From: Hymenopellis radicata | Taxonomy: Eukaryota; Basidiomycota; Agaricomycetes; Agaricales; Physalacriaceae | Reading direction: 5' to 3' | Length of the DNA stretch: 13,718 nt | Assembly (NCBI GenBank): GCA_015501595.1 | Contig: JADNRX010001140.1 | Span: 1-13,718 of the forward strand | Part shown: in pieces, positions 1 to 9,334 of the stretch | How the letters are laid out: the number at the start of each line of letters is the position of its first letter | Position numbering within the stretch: the first letter of the stretch is position 1 | Made by a program: the position numbers and the translations under genes | Notes under the pieces: generated by a model | Told to the model about the DNA's origin: nothing | Databases searched by the model: none | The model's input: only the letters and a program-made list of their open reading frames with translations

Positions 1-218
1 ATAGATTTGAACGTTCACGGAAGCATTAACAAGTCTTCCAGAGGCATGATGTTGCCACCTTGGAGTCTCTTCGCGTTCTAAAGAGTGTCTCCTTGAAGTT
101 ATAGAATGTATAACTTCTAAGTACTTCAGTCTGTTATATGTGTGTAGTTCAGGTCTAGTGCTTGTATAGAAATCGCAAAATATAGCTATTCTGTTGCGTA
201 ATTGTAACATGCATATCA
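1..218 (-). repeat. 3' LTR of copy A, cut by the window edge
   Basis: This corresponds to 6767-6984 of copy B without any difference I can see, and ends GCATATCA at 218. The outer 97 bp, containing the U5 hairpin and the element's left boundary, would lie outside the window. It carries the primer-site complement TAAGTACTTCA at 118-128 and the CGGAAG/CTTCCA hairpin at 18-40. Confidence 0.85.
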
Positions 219-232
219 TCTCCCCTTAACTT
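219..232 (-). other. Polypurine tract (copy A)
   Basis: The minus strand reads AAGTTAAGGGGAGA directly next to the LTR, identical to 6985-6998 in copy B. Confidence 0.7.
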
Positions 233-488
233 AAATGATATCGTCCGCGATATCCTTAGTTGATCCGCATAGATACTCTTTAAGCACCCTTCTTCACTGT
301 CTTGATGCTAAAATAATATAGAAGTTGCCTGCTTTCTGCTTTATTATTTGTTCATCCTGCCGCCGGAAGGTTGAACTCATCCTTCCATATGCCTAACCCT
401 GGTGTCTATTCCTCAACTAGGGAGTAATTCCCCTTAATTTAGATACTTGCTTAGTATCACTAGTTCAAACAAGTTACTGCTGCTATAA

Positions 489-645
489 CTGTTCTTACTA
501 GTACTTCAAAGTTACTTAACTTCATAACAAAAAAACTCCAGAAACTTTAAAAGCCTTCCAGAAAAATTCTGTTCTTGCTAACTACAAAGTTACTTAACTT
601 CGTAACAAAAAACTCCGGAAGCCTTATAAGCCTTCCGGAAAAATT
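489..645. repeat. 80 bp tandem duplication (copy A)
   Basis: This is the counterpart of 7255-7413, with units at about 489-568 and 569-645. The second unit lacks two bases near its start compared with copy B. The perfect hairpin lies at 614-639. Confidence 0.7.
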
Positions 646-838
646 TGACTTCTTCTCTCTGCCTTTATAAGGTAGACTAGTTCTTAAACAAAGTAAAGGT
701 AGATGCTTAAGATGCAGTAAAAATCTGCTCTTTTCAATGACCTTTTCTCAATGTACATCCGCACTTTGGTGGACAAGGGCTGTCACGCCTCTTACACATT
801 TGAGTAGCATTAGGTCTTCGAGTAGTCATTTCCTACTA

Positions 839-1231
839 CTGTAGTTTTTCGATAGGGAGTTCGCTCAGGGTCGGGTCACGTGATGTCACGCCGATGGGCA
901 AGAGTTCGGCGCTCGCGGAAGACCGTGACATGATGGGGCCACAGTTCGGTGGCTTAATGGCAGTTGGCTGAACAACAATGAATTCACCTATGAATGTTAC
1001 ATATGTATTGCCAATTTGTGTAACAATAGCACCAGAACCTGATTTTGAATGAGAAAGAGCACGGGAGAAAAAAATTGAATATTTTATTGCCTTTTTTGGA
1101 AAATTACGCCACATTTTGTCCGTCACGGTCGAAGTTCGGCGCCCAAAAACTCGCCGTGACATCACGCTATAAGTGTTCGGTTCGGAGGTCCTGCGTGACG
1201 CGTGACGAACTCCCTATCGAAAAAACTACAG
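839..1231. mobile_element. Nested MITE (copy A)
   Basis: This is the same insertion as 7607-7998 in copy B. Inverted repeats are at 839-863 and 1206-1231; the right one has one extra A. TA flanks both ends (837-838 and 1232-1233). It is otherwise nearly unchanged from copy B. Sharing the insertion point and sequence means the insertion was present in the common source element. Confidence 0.8.
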
Positions 1232-2571
1232 TATATAGAAACTGTGAGGCATATAACCTCTCGAGCTCACTCTTGACTAACAAGTCTTAAGTAACTCTTG
1301 AAGACTTTGTTGTTAACAGTATCAACTATAAGTATCGCACGCAAGAGGTACTATTGAGGCCTTTCGTATACTTATACTCGTAGAGTCAGGCTGTTGTTAT
1401 AGACTCTTAGTCAACTTCTAAGAGTGTCTGTAAGAACGTCTTGACTAGTGGGGTCATGGAAGACTTCATCCGTGACGAGGTTTGTCTTGATGCTAAGTAA
1501 GCCTTTTGTCATAACTTTAACAAGTCATAGGCAGCATGGTTACTTAGTAGAAAGACACGGAAGTGATTTTCTGTATCCTAGATGCATATGTAGACTTTTT
1601 AACATGAGTCTACAAAGAGGGTTCACTCTGCTGATAGGTCACGGAAGGGTATTAAGCCTTCCATATCCATATCTTCGCATCATGTTCTTTAACAGATCTT
1701 AATCTTGACTTACTTGTCTAAGTTCACATATAGATTTTGCTATAGACTGTTCATAGAAGGATCTTATACCTTCTATATCCTTATAAGTCTCATCTTAGGC
1801 TTATGCTTCATCTGCTTAGCCTATTTCTTAGCAACTCTTACGCCTCCTGCTACACTTCTGTAGAACTAGCTTAGATGCTGTGGGTTTAGCGACATCTTGA
1901 ACAAATTTGTCAAAGTCTGGCTAATCCTTATTTTGGTTGAACGGAAGAAAATCTTTCTCATCCGTGCACAAAAGCTTCTTCTGTCATATGCACTTGCATT
2001 GAAGATGTTTAGCATACAAGTCTTATATAGACTGTTGTTGCCTTATCTAGCAAAGATTTGCATGAGTCTTGTTCATGCAAGTTCGCTTTTCTTGAGAGCT
2101 GAGATTTACTCTGATTTATCAGGAAAAGAAATAAGCAGAGGTTCTTAAGCATGTCTGGTATAAAGAATGATAATGGAAGCCTAATTTGTCCTTCGTCGCT
2201 AGAGGTGACATAGCTGGTGCCTTATCTTCTTACTTTTGAAGAGCAACGGAAATGCTGAATCACTTCCTCTATCATATTTTCGGCTGTTCCCAGATTTGCA
2301 ACTTAGTCTAGGGTCTATAGTTCGCTGCCCACACAGTCTTCTATAGTAACGGAAAGCTTCAAACACTTTCCTCTCCTAGTCTAACAACAGAGAGCATGAA
2401 GCTTCTTCATTGCTTAAGTCTGACTCTGGTTCTGAATAAATTCTAGTGCACGGAAGACGTATTTCTTGACTTCCGTAACTAACTGTGAATCCAAATTCGA
2501 AAATTGGCTGGTTTTTGAGAGATACTCTTGTACCCTCTCCTTTCTTTTTCTTTACATGGCGGTCCGCGCCA

Positions 2572-3470
2572 TTATAGACTTTGGTTGCCTTGCATTACTT
2601 CTTTCAAGGTAGCCAACAGCTGCTCATATTGACGAGCTTGCACTTGTTCATAGGCAAGACGAGCCTCTCGTTGTTCTTTAATCTCAATGCTGAACTTATC
2701 TATCAGTAGAGCTAAAGTTTCAGTTTGTTGCAATAAATCCTCTGCTTTAACTCTAGTTGTAGAGGTTGGTACAAGTCCATACTCAACTGTTTGCTCTGGA
2801 AGCCTGTTTGGTGCTTGGCCCGTAGTCTGACCAAAACGTCTATATCGCCAAAATGAGCACTAATAGCACTGGAGACTTCTTCTAAGGTCCAACGTAAACC
2901 AACTTTCTTAGCATTGTCGGAAGAGTCTGGGTGTACTCGTTCAGTTCTAACTTGTACACTGCCCATGAAGTCCTAGAATGCATGAAATGATCTGGTCTAT
3001 GGCATACTTTTCCGTGATATCTTTGTTGTTAATCAAGTAAAGCATGACATGCATAATAACTCGTTTAAATTCAACTCAACCGGTCTTACTGTAGATCTGA
3101 CTAGATCTATACGAGTTGAGTTTTGCTTCTAGTTCTTTATTAGTATGTCGCTGGTCATCAGCACGAATACCATAGCTTTCCATAATAGCTTCTTAAACTT
3201 AGGATACTGTCCTGCCGCATACTCTGGCATAGCCATCCACTGAGTCTGATATCTTCATCAACATAGCTAACAGTAATTTCAATCTTCAGCTCTGTGTCTG
3301 TCATCTTATTGGCCGGAAAGGTCCAGTCAAGTGCATTAAAATATTTCTTGATTCCACTTGGAGTGGCATGAAAGTCTGGAGCGTATCTGGTACCTGGAAA
3401 TGGGTAAATGCCTTCCGTCTATTGTATCTGAGGCAGCTTTTGACGGATATGCTGCTGGGTCTAAAACCAT
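2572..3470 (-). pseudogene. gag: Frameshifted gag remnant (copy A)
   Basis: This is the counterpart of 9350-10249. The ATG equivalent is at 3470-3468 and the terminal TAA at 2574-2572. Compared with copy B it has several small indels: an extra A near 3398, a missing T near 3190 and near 3244, an extra GGC near 2818, a missing A near 2836, and further single-base changes near 2940-2970. The longest surviving piece is an 84-codon frame at 2712-2966 containing RVHPDSSDNAKKVGLRW and EEVSSAISAHFGDIDV. The stop codon at the middle of gag is shared with copy B. The indels fall largely in short runs, so they may be either decay or consensus errors. Confidence 0.75.
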
Positions 3471-4850
3471 CTTTAATATAGATATCTTAGATTCTGAAAT
3501 AAAGAATGCAGTCGTAATGACTAGTCTTTAAAGGCTGAAGTCTTTATTAGGTATCCGGAAGAAGATTTAGCCTTCCGAATCCGTAGTTCAAGACTGCTTT
3601 GGTGCACCTTAGTGCTTTTGAGTTGTTAGTCCTTATAAAAGGAGTAACTGGCTCCGGAACTGATGATAGTTGTTTCCGGAACAGATTTTCTTTTGAGCTG
3701 ACTAAGCTGCTTTAGCAATAGTGCTTTGTCTAACTTCTGCACTTGCGTGGGCAAGATATTTGGCAGAGAGAATATCAGGTCTAAGTGTTTTACTTCGAAC
3801 TAGTAAAAGTGTTACAAATACTTATACTAGCATAAGAAACTGGTTCTGAGTTGGGTATAACGCAAAGATTGCGAGTTGAGTTTTTGAAAGCACGGAAGCC
3901 TCTAACGGCACTTCCGAATTCTGAATCCTTGAATTTAAAACAATTAAAGCCCCCTCGCGGTGGGCTCCAAAATATGATGTGCAGTGTAGGAATACACTAC
4001 AGAAATAACACAATACACAACACACACAAAACAACAAAATAACAAAAGGTAATATACAAACACCAACAGACTGCTGCAGTCTGAATGGACAAGTAAAAGG
4101 ATCTGACCTTTAACACTTGTAACGAAATACAACTTTAGTCAATCACTCGTTGACTCAAAGAGGGTCCAAACGGAAGGGTGAAGTATACTTCCTAAACTAA
4201 CACAAAGGCAAGTTCGAGGGAGCAAGGGTTTGTTAAAACTTGTAAGATTCCGGAAGAACGGAAAGGGCTTCCGACGTCTTAGCCGATGTCTTGGATCGCA
4301 GGTACACGAGTTACGAGTTTAATCGTCTGCGCATTGACCGTCTTGTTCCAATCCACCTATAACTAACAGAGTATGGTTCAAGTTCGTTCTTTGGGTAAAG
4401 ATCCGCGGGTGCTTGATACACACACTAAGCTCGTCTGAACTAACGTCTAAGGATTCTGGTCTTATATGAACCTAAAGCAGTTGCAAGCGTAGTGACTTCA
4501 AGGTTTTCTTAAGTCGACACGGAAAGGAATCTCGCTTCCGTCGTTTAGACTTCGTCTAGGGACAAAGGGACTTCAACAAGGTCTTTCCGAGTCTTCTGTA
4601 GTACTTCCCCAAAGAACACCAAGTAAAACTGTTACTGGTTCAAGGGGGTCTAGTTCTTGTCTTAAACTTGTACGCAATCTTGGAAGCAAAAGTTTCTGAG
4701 TCAAAGATACACTTGTATTCGCTTTGTAGGCTGTATATGGGGGTGCAGATTAACTACTGACTACAATGTTGAACAGTCTCTTTTATACTACGTACGGCTA
4801 AAGAATGGCGTAAGGCTACTTACTAAGTACGGCTGATCTTTATAGTATAA

Positions 4851-4937
4851 CCGGAAGGATTTGAAATGTTTCCTGCGTGGAACCGGAAGGATTTGAAATG
4901 CTTCCTTAGTAACTGGAAAGATTTGAAATGCTTCCAG
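4851..4937. repeat. Triplet of CGGAAG-type hairpins in tandem (copy A)
   Basis: This is the same three-hairpin cluster as 11635-11722, differing by one T in the middle unit. A minus-strand frame through it reads repeated EAFQI peptides; this is a by-product of the repeats, not a gene. Confidence 0.7.
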
Positions 4938-5528
4938 TGCCATCAGACTTCTAAGTAGTGCATTTACGGATGTAGTCAATGTAACATATGGACATGATCA
5001 GGAACAGTATTTGGGGCTTCCATTACGAGTCCAACTTATCCTGGCTTATCTGAGTGTAGGTCTTGCTTAGTCTAACAGTGTCTAACCTTGTCCCTAAGCG
5101 GAGGTTCAAGGTCTAAGTTCTAGGATTCTGTAGATACCCTATACATGGTTTCTTAGAGTGGGCATGGCTCTGCAAACTAAGATCTGCAAGATATACAGAT
5201 TCTCTTATCTCGAATATAGCTGTTTCTAGTATTCTTGGCACTGGACTAAAGTTGAAGCTATTTGCAAAGGTGACTGCGGATGGTTATCTGCAGCTTGCTA
5301 TCTGATCGGACTGTCCGTCCGAACGGAAGTATGATGCAAAATGACGTGCTTGCAGGGTACTATGAGCTCATAGTTTCAAGGGGAACTGAGTGGTCCATAT
5401 GGTCCACGAACACTGAGTAGATAGGTGTCTATACTTAGCTACTTTGCTGTTTCTATGCAAGTTTCGACTTGTGAACTTGTATACACATTTCTGGGGTATT
5501 CGGATGACTTGTAGTCTTTCCAGGTCTG

Positions 5529-5539
5529 TTAAGTACTTA
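5529..5539 (-). other. Primer-binding site at the truncated end of copy A
   Basis: TTAAGTACTTA on the plus strand is identical to 12314-12324. Here it is the last part of the element before unrelated sequence. In a normal copy an LTR would follow at 5540. The coincidence of the breakpoint with the end of this site suggests an interrupted reverse-transcription product. Confidence 0.5.
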
Positions 5540-5552
5540 CAAGCTTACCGAA

Positions 5553-5634
5553 CCTGCCTTCGGCAGGGGCCCTCGTAGGCTCGGACCCCTTAACCTTTGT
5601 CAGTTTCCTCCAGCTTGTTGGGGCTCTGCCCCAA
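5553..5634. repeat. Two GC-rich perfect hairpins at the junction of copy A
   Basis: CCTGCC/GGCAGG with loop TTC (5553-5567) and TTGGGGC/GCCCCAA with loop TCT (5618-5634) lie in a GC-rich stretch just outside the truncated end of copy A. The segment resembles neither the retroelement nor the following gene. It may be the end of another small repeat, but I cannot identify it. Confidence 0.5.
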
Positions 5635-5729
5635 ACCCCGTTAATAGAGCACTGAGCAGAGAGCATACTTACTTGTTTCTACTTATCTAACATACTGTAC
5701 TATTACGACCTAGTCTTCATGGGGCGTTA

Positions 5730-5920
5730 CCCGTTACGCATACTCTTCACAGATGTTGCTCTTCATTCAGGGTCCAATTTCCTTATATGGGCAGGCGGGA
5801 GCGGCGGCGGCAGTCGCCACCCCTAAAAATTTCCTTTTTGGGCCTTACCTGGGGCCCAATTTTGGCCGTTACGTGTTATGGTAGCATGAACTCTTCATTT
5901 CACAGGTCCCCGTTACGCAT
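5730..5920. repeat. 12 bp direct repeat CCCGTTACGCAT flanking 167 bp
   Basis: CCCGTTACGCAT occurs at 5730-5741 and 5909-5920. Further GTTAC(G) copies lie at 5726 and 5878, and CTCTTCA-type motifs at 5744, 5759 and 5891. The enclosed segment includes a GC-rich run (GCGGGAGCGGCGGCGG) and a partly palindromic GGGCC...GGGGCCC stretch. It could be a small insertion or the remains of a minisatellite. No gene is apparent in 5641-5968. Confidence 0.4.
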
Positions 5921-6022
5921 TATGCGAAGACTAGATCGTAATAGTACAGTACTTCATGAGAGATGTGAGGGTACATCTCTCTCTACCATCTCAGATCTGA
6001 TTACTTATGGTCTGCAACTGCA

Positions 6023-6361
6023 ATGCAAGGCCCATTTGAGACACCCCTTCTCCGTACGGCTCGGACATGGCTCAGGCTTGCGCGCGGCTCGTTCACACTC
6101 ATCTTCTTTGTCGGGGGCGCACTTTGGTACCTCATCCCTCTGTGCCTGCATTTCGACAAAAGCCAGGCGAAGCAGGTCAAAGTCCTCAGCTTTGTGAACG
6201 CGTATGGCTCATCCTACCTTCTTTGGTGGACCCTGGTGTTTGCGCTTGTATACAATGCCAGCCAGCTCTCTGCCCAAATCGTGCTGGGCCTCGGTGTGAT
6301 GGTGCTTGTTTTCTTCCTGGAAGTGGTGGATGGTGTGCGAGACGTGCAGTACTGGCAGTGA
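6023..6361 (+). CDS. C-terminal part of a multi-pass membrane protein, family not recognised
   Basis: The frame reads MQGPFETPLLRTARTW... and ends VRDVQYWQ before TGA 6359-6361. It is open upstream to 5969, and a possible splice acceptor TCTCAG ends at 5994, so the true exon may start there and the ATG may not be the start codon. Three hydrophobic segments are visible, at about residues 23-42 (LIFFVGGALWYLIPL), 61-79 (SYLLWWTLVFALVYN) and 86-102 (IVLGLGVMVLVFFLEVV). Codon use is GC-rich at third positions, unlike the retroelement. An AATAAA signal lies about 245 bp downstream. I do not recognise the family. It is most likely the last exon of a host gene whose upstream part is missing, unrecognised, or displaced by copy A. 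Confidence 0.5.
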   Translation: MQGPFETPLLRTARTWLRLARGSFTLIFFVGGALWYLIPLCLHFDKSQAKQVKVLSFVNAYGSSYLLWWTLVFALVYNASQLSAQIVLGLGVMVLVFFLEVVDGVRDVQYWQ

Positions 6362-6607
6362 TTATTGTTGCTGGTGATCCACTCAGGCAGGTGATGTCAT
6401 TGTCTGTGTCCTCATCCATTATCCGCATCCTCATTGTGGTTCTCCGCATTCTCTCATTGTCATTGAGTAGTAAGTCTTTGCACAAACAGATAGAATTGTA
6501 CGCGCTGTGAGGGAGACAGTGTTGGCGCGGAGATTGCCGGGAAAGTCCCACGACCCGGCAAACGGCTCAGGAGGAAAGCTGGATGCACCGATGGGCCTGC
6601 TTATGTA

Positions 6608-6613
6608 AATAAA
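6608..6613 (+). terminator. AATAAA polyadenylation signal candidate
   Basis: AATAAA lies in the 3' flank of the membrane protein frame, in an AT-rich pocket (TTATGTAAATAAAACTCG). The LTR of copy B starts 56 bp further on, so the element lies just beyond the likely end of the transcript. Confidence 0.45.
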
Positions 6614-6669
6614 ACTCGATTTACTGATGTAAGCTAACTACCCGGCCCCGATCTCTCTTTCTTAGTAGA

Positions 6670-6984
6670 TGCGCACTGGAAAGCGGAAGGTGTTTCCGCA
6701 TTTCCGGGTTTTTGAAGAGTTGTAATAACTCAAACATCTTGAGTATTAGGTATTTAGGTACGTTATATAGATTTGAACGTTCACGGAAGCATTAACAAGT
6801 CTTCCAGAGGCATGATGTTGCCACCTTGGAGTCTCTTCGCGTTCTAAAGAGTGTCTCCTTGAAGTTATAGAATGTATAACTTCTAAGTACTTCAGTCTGT
6901 TATATGTGTGTAGTTCAGGTCTAGTGCTTGTATAGAAATCGCAAAATATAGCTATTCTGTTGCGTAATTGTAACATGCATATCA
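6670..6984 (-). repeat. 3' LTR of copy B
   Basis: This is the left copy of the 315 bp repeat, bounded TG...CA. It is preceded by host DNA ending CTTAGTAGA and followed by the polypurine tract complement at 6985. Over the 218 bp shared with copy A (positions 1-218) I see no difference, whereas B's own 5' LTR differs at three sites in the same stretch. It therefore groups with copy A rather than with its partner LTR. It contains the same U5 hairpin (6676-6707) and the segment TAAGTACTTCA (6884-6894) that complements the primer-binding site. Confidence 0.88.
6676..6707. repeat. LTR hairpin with nested CGGAA/TTCCG arms
   Basis: The inner stem GCGGAA/TTCCGC encloses the loop GGTGT. After a bulged A, the outer stem CTGGAAA/TTTCCGG continues it. 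It lies at the U5 edge of the 3' LTR. The same hairpin is at 12331-12362 in the 5' LTR, where one C to T change alters the outermost stem. Confidence 0.7.
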
Positions 6985-6998
6985 TCTCCCCTTAACTT
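6985..6998 (-). other. Polypurine tract (copy B)
   Basis: On the minus strand the sequence AAGTTAAGGGGAGA sits immediately upstream of the 3' LTR start TGATATG. Polypurine tracts in this position prime plus-strand DNA synthesis in LTR retroelements. Its placement supports both the minus-strand orientation of the element and the LTR boundary at 6984/6985. Confidence 0.75.
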
Positions 6999-7254
6999 AA
7001 ATGATATCGTCCGCGATATCCTTAGTTGATCCGCATAGATACTCTTTAAGCACCCTTCTTCACTGTCTTGATGCTAAAATAATATAGAAGTTGCCTGCTT
7101 TCTGCTTTATTATTTGTTCATCCTGCCGCCGGAAGGTTGAACTCATCCTTCCATATGCCTAACCCTGGTGTCTATTCCTCAACTAGGGAGTAATTCCCCT
7201 TAATTTAGATACTTGCTTAGTATCACTAGTTCAAACAAGTTACTGCTGCTATAA

Positions 7255-7413
7255 CTGTTCTTACTAGTACTTCAAAGTTACTTAACTTCATAACAAAAAA
7301 ACTCCAGAAACTTTAAAAGCCTTCCAGAAAAATTCTGTTCTTGCTAGTACTACAAAGTTACTTAACTTCGTAACAAAAAACTCCGGAAGCCTTATAAGCC
7401 TTCCGGAAAAATT
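7255..7413. repeat. 80 bp tandem duplication, each unit with one hairpin (copy B)
   Basis: Two adjacent direct units, about 7255-7334 and 7335-7413, both begin CTGTTCTT(A/G)CTAGTAC and both contain AAAGTTACTTAACTTC. Each ends with a hairpin followed by AAAAATT. The second unit's hairpin has perfect arms (TCCGGAAG/CTTCCGGA, 7382-7407). The first unit's version (7303-7328) reads CCAG in place of CCGG in both arms, as expected from CpG to CpA decay. Confidence 0.75.
7382..7407. repeat. Perfect CGGAAG/CTTCCG hairpin (type example)
   Basis: The arms TCCGGAAG and CTTCCGGA are perfect 8 bp inverted repeats around a 10 nt centre, CCTTATAAGC. The copy A equivalent is 614-639. It is the clearest member of the dispersed family. 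Confidence 0.75.
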
Positions 7414-7606
7414 TGACTTCTTCCTCTTGCCTTTATAAGGTAGACTAGTTCTTAAACAAAGTAAAGGTAGATGCTTAAGATGCAGTAAAAATCTGCTCTT
7501 TTCAATGACCTTTTCTCAATGTACATCCGCACTTTGGTGGACAAGGGCTGTCACGCCTCTTACACATTTGAGTAGCATTAGGTCTTCGAGTAGTCATTTC
7601 CTACTA

Positions 7607-7998
7607 CTGTAGTTTTTCGATAGGGAGTTCGCTCAGGGTCGGGTCACGTGATGTCACGCCGATGGGCAAGAGTTCGGCGCTCGCGGAAGACCGTGACATG
7701 ATGGGGCCACAGTTCGGTGGCTTAATGGCAGTTGGCTGAACAACAATGAATTCACCTATGAATGTTACATATGTATTGCCAATTTGTGTAACAATAGCAC
7801 CAGAACCTGATTTTGAATGAGAAAGAGCACGGGAGAAAAAAATTGAATATTTTATTGCCTTTTTTGGAAAATTACGCCACATTTTGTCCGTCACGGTCGA
7901 AGTTCGGCGCCCAAAAACTCGCCGTGACATCACGCTATAAGTGTTCGGTTCGGAGGTCCTGCGTGACGCGTGACGAACTCCCTATCGAAAAACTACAG
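7607..7998. mobile_element. Nested MITE with perfect 25 bp TIRs and TA duplication (copy B)
   Basis: Positions 7607-7631 and 7974-7998 are perfect inverted repeats, beginning CTGTAGTTTTTCGATAGGGA and ending GTTCG. Dinucleotide TA flanks both sides (7605-7606 and 7999-8000), the target duplication typical of Tc1/mariner/pogo transposons. Subterminal segments are partly inverted as well (TGACATCACGC and GTGATGTCACGCC types). At 392 bp it cannot encode a transposase. A 109-codon minus-strand frame spans most of its left part (7604-7933) but includes the left TIR and resembles nothing, so I do not call it a gene. The identical insertion in copy A shows that it entered before the copies separated. 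Confidence 0.8.
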
Positions 7999-8408
7999 TA
8001 TATAGAAACTGTGAGGCATATAACCTCTCGAGCTCACTCTTGACTAACAAGTCTTAAGTAACTCTTGAAGACTTTGTTGTTAACAGTATCAACTATAAGT
8101 ATCGCACGCAAGAGGTACTATTGAGGCCTTTCGTATACTTATACTCGTAGAGTCAGGCTGTTGTTATAGACTCTTAGTCAACTTCTAAGAGTGTCTGTAA
8201 GAACGTCTTGACTAGTGGGGTCATGGAAGACTTCATCCGTGACGAGGTTTGTCTTGATGCTAAGTAAGCCTTTTGTCATAACTTTAACAAGTCATAGGCA
8301 GCATGGTTACTTAGTAGAAAGACACGGAAGTGATTTTCTGTATCCTAGATGCATATGTAGACTTTTTAACATGAGTCTACAAAGAGGGTTCACTCTGCTG
8401 ATAGGTCA

Positions 8409-8430
8409 CGGAAGGGTATTAAGCCTTCCA
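8409..8430. repeat. CGGAAGG/CCTTCC hairpin
   Basis: GGAAGG pairs with CCTTCC around GTATTAAG. The copy A equivalent is 1642-1663. A further member with perfect arms TAGAAGG/CCTTCTA lies nearby at 8522-8543. Confidence 0.65.
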
Positions 8431-9226
8431 TATCCATATCTTCGCATCATGTTCTTTAACAGATCTTAATCTTGACTTACTTGTCTAAGTTCACATATAG
8501 ATTTTGCTATAGACTGGTTCATAGAAGGATCTTATACCTTCTATATCCTTATAAGTCTCATCTTAGGCTTATGCTTCATCTGCTTAGCCTATTTCTTAGC
8601 AACTCTTACGCCTCCTGCTACACTTCTGTAGAACTAGCTTAGATGCTGTGGGTTTAGCGACATCTTGAACAAATTTGTCAAAGTCTGGCTAATCCTTATT
8701 TTGGTTGAACGGAAGAAAATCTTTCTCATCCGTGCACAAAAGCTTCTTCTGTCATATGCACTTGCATTGAAGATGTTTAGCATACAAGGTCTTATATAGA
8801 CTGTTGTTGCCTTATCTAGCAAAGATTTGCATGAGTCTTGTTCATGCAAGTTCGCTTTTTCTTGAGAGCTGAGATTTACTCTGATTTATCAGGAAAAGAA
8901 ATAAGCAGAGGTTCTTAAGCATGTCTGGTATAAAGAATGATAATGGAAGCCTAATTTTGCTTCCGTGTCGCTAGAGGTGACATAGCTGGTGCCTTATTCT
9001 TCTTACTTTTGAAGAGCAACGGAAATGCTGAATCACTTCCTCTATCATATTTTCGGCTGTTCCCAGATTTGCAACTTAGTCTAGGGTCTATAGTTCGCTG
9101 CCCACACAGTCTTCTATAGTAACGGAAAGCTTCAAACACTTTCCTCTCTCCTAGTCTAACAACAGAGAGCATGAAGCTTCTTCATTGCTTAAGTCTAGGA
9201 CTCTGGTTCTGAATAAATTCTAGTGC

Positions 9227-9253
9227 ACGGAAGACGTATTTCTTGACTTCCGT
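9227..9253. repeat. Perfect ACGGAAG/CTTCCGT hairpin
   Basis: Seven-base perfect arms surround a 13 nt loop, about 100 bp beyond the gag stop codon. The copy A equivalent is 2450-2476 with both arms intact, although the surrounding sequence carries indels. Confidence 0.7.
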
Positions 9254-9334
9254 AACTAACTGTGAATCCAAATTCGAAAATTGGCTGGTTTTTGAGAGGA
9301 ATACTCTTGTACCCTCTCCTTTCTTTTTCTTTAC

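Larger units (their letters stand above)
1..5539 (-). mobile_element. Second copy of the gag-only LTR retrotransposon (copy A), lacking a 5' LTR
   Basis: This span aligns with 6767-12324 of copy B. It starts inside the 3' LTR at the window edge and runs through the polypurine tract, MITE, gag, leader and primer-binding site. Similarity stops exactly at 5539, the last base before the LTR in copy B, and is followed by unrelated CAAGCTTACC. So the 5' LTR is missing with single-base precision. Long stretches are virtually identical (for example 4560-5539). Differences are mostly 1-3 bp indels, concentrated around 2150-4000, plus a substitution cluster near 4393-4542. The indels break the gag frame. 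Confidence 0.85.

Noticed and set aside
5391..5408. Palindrome-like GTGGTCCATATGGTCCAC in the leader
   Set aside because: It is imperfect on both arms, isolated, and not part of the CGGAAG family.
5787..6197. 136-codon plus-strand frame overlapping the membrane-protein frame
   Set aside because: It is Arg/Ser-rich and low in structure, starts in a GC-rich repeat-like stretch, and competes with the hydrophobic frame at 6023-6361, which is more protein-like.
6186..6551. 121-codon minus-strand frame opposite the membrane-protein gene
   Set aside because: It is an antisense shadow of the coding exon and its 3' flank, with no recognisable features.
7604..7933. 109-codon minus-strand frame, identical in copy A at 836-1165
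   Set aside because: It runs from the MITE interior out through the left TIR, resembles no domain, and its conservation only reflects the near identity of the two copies.
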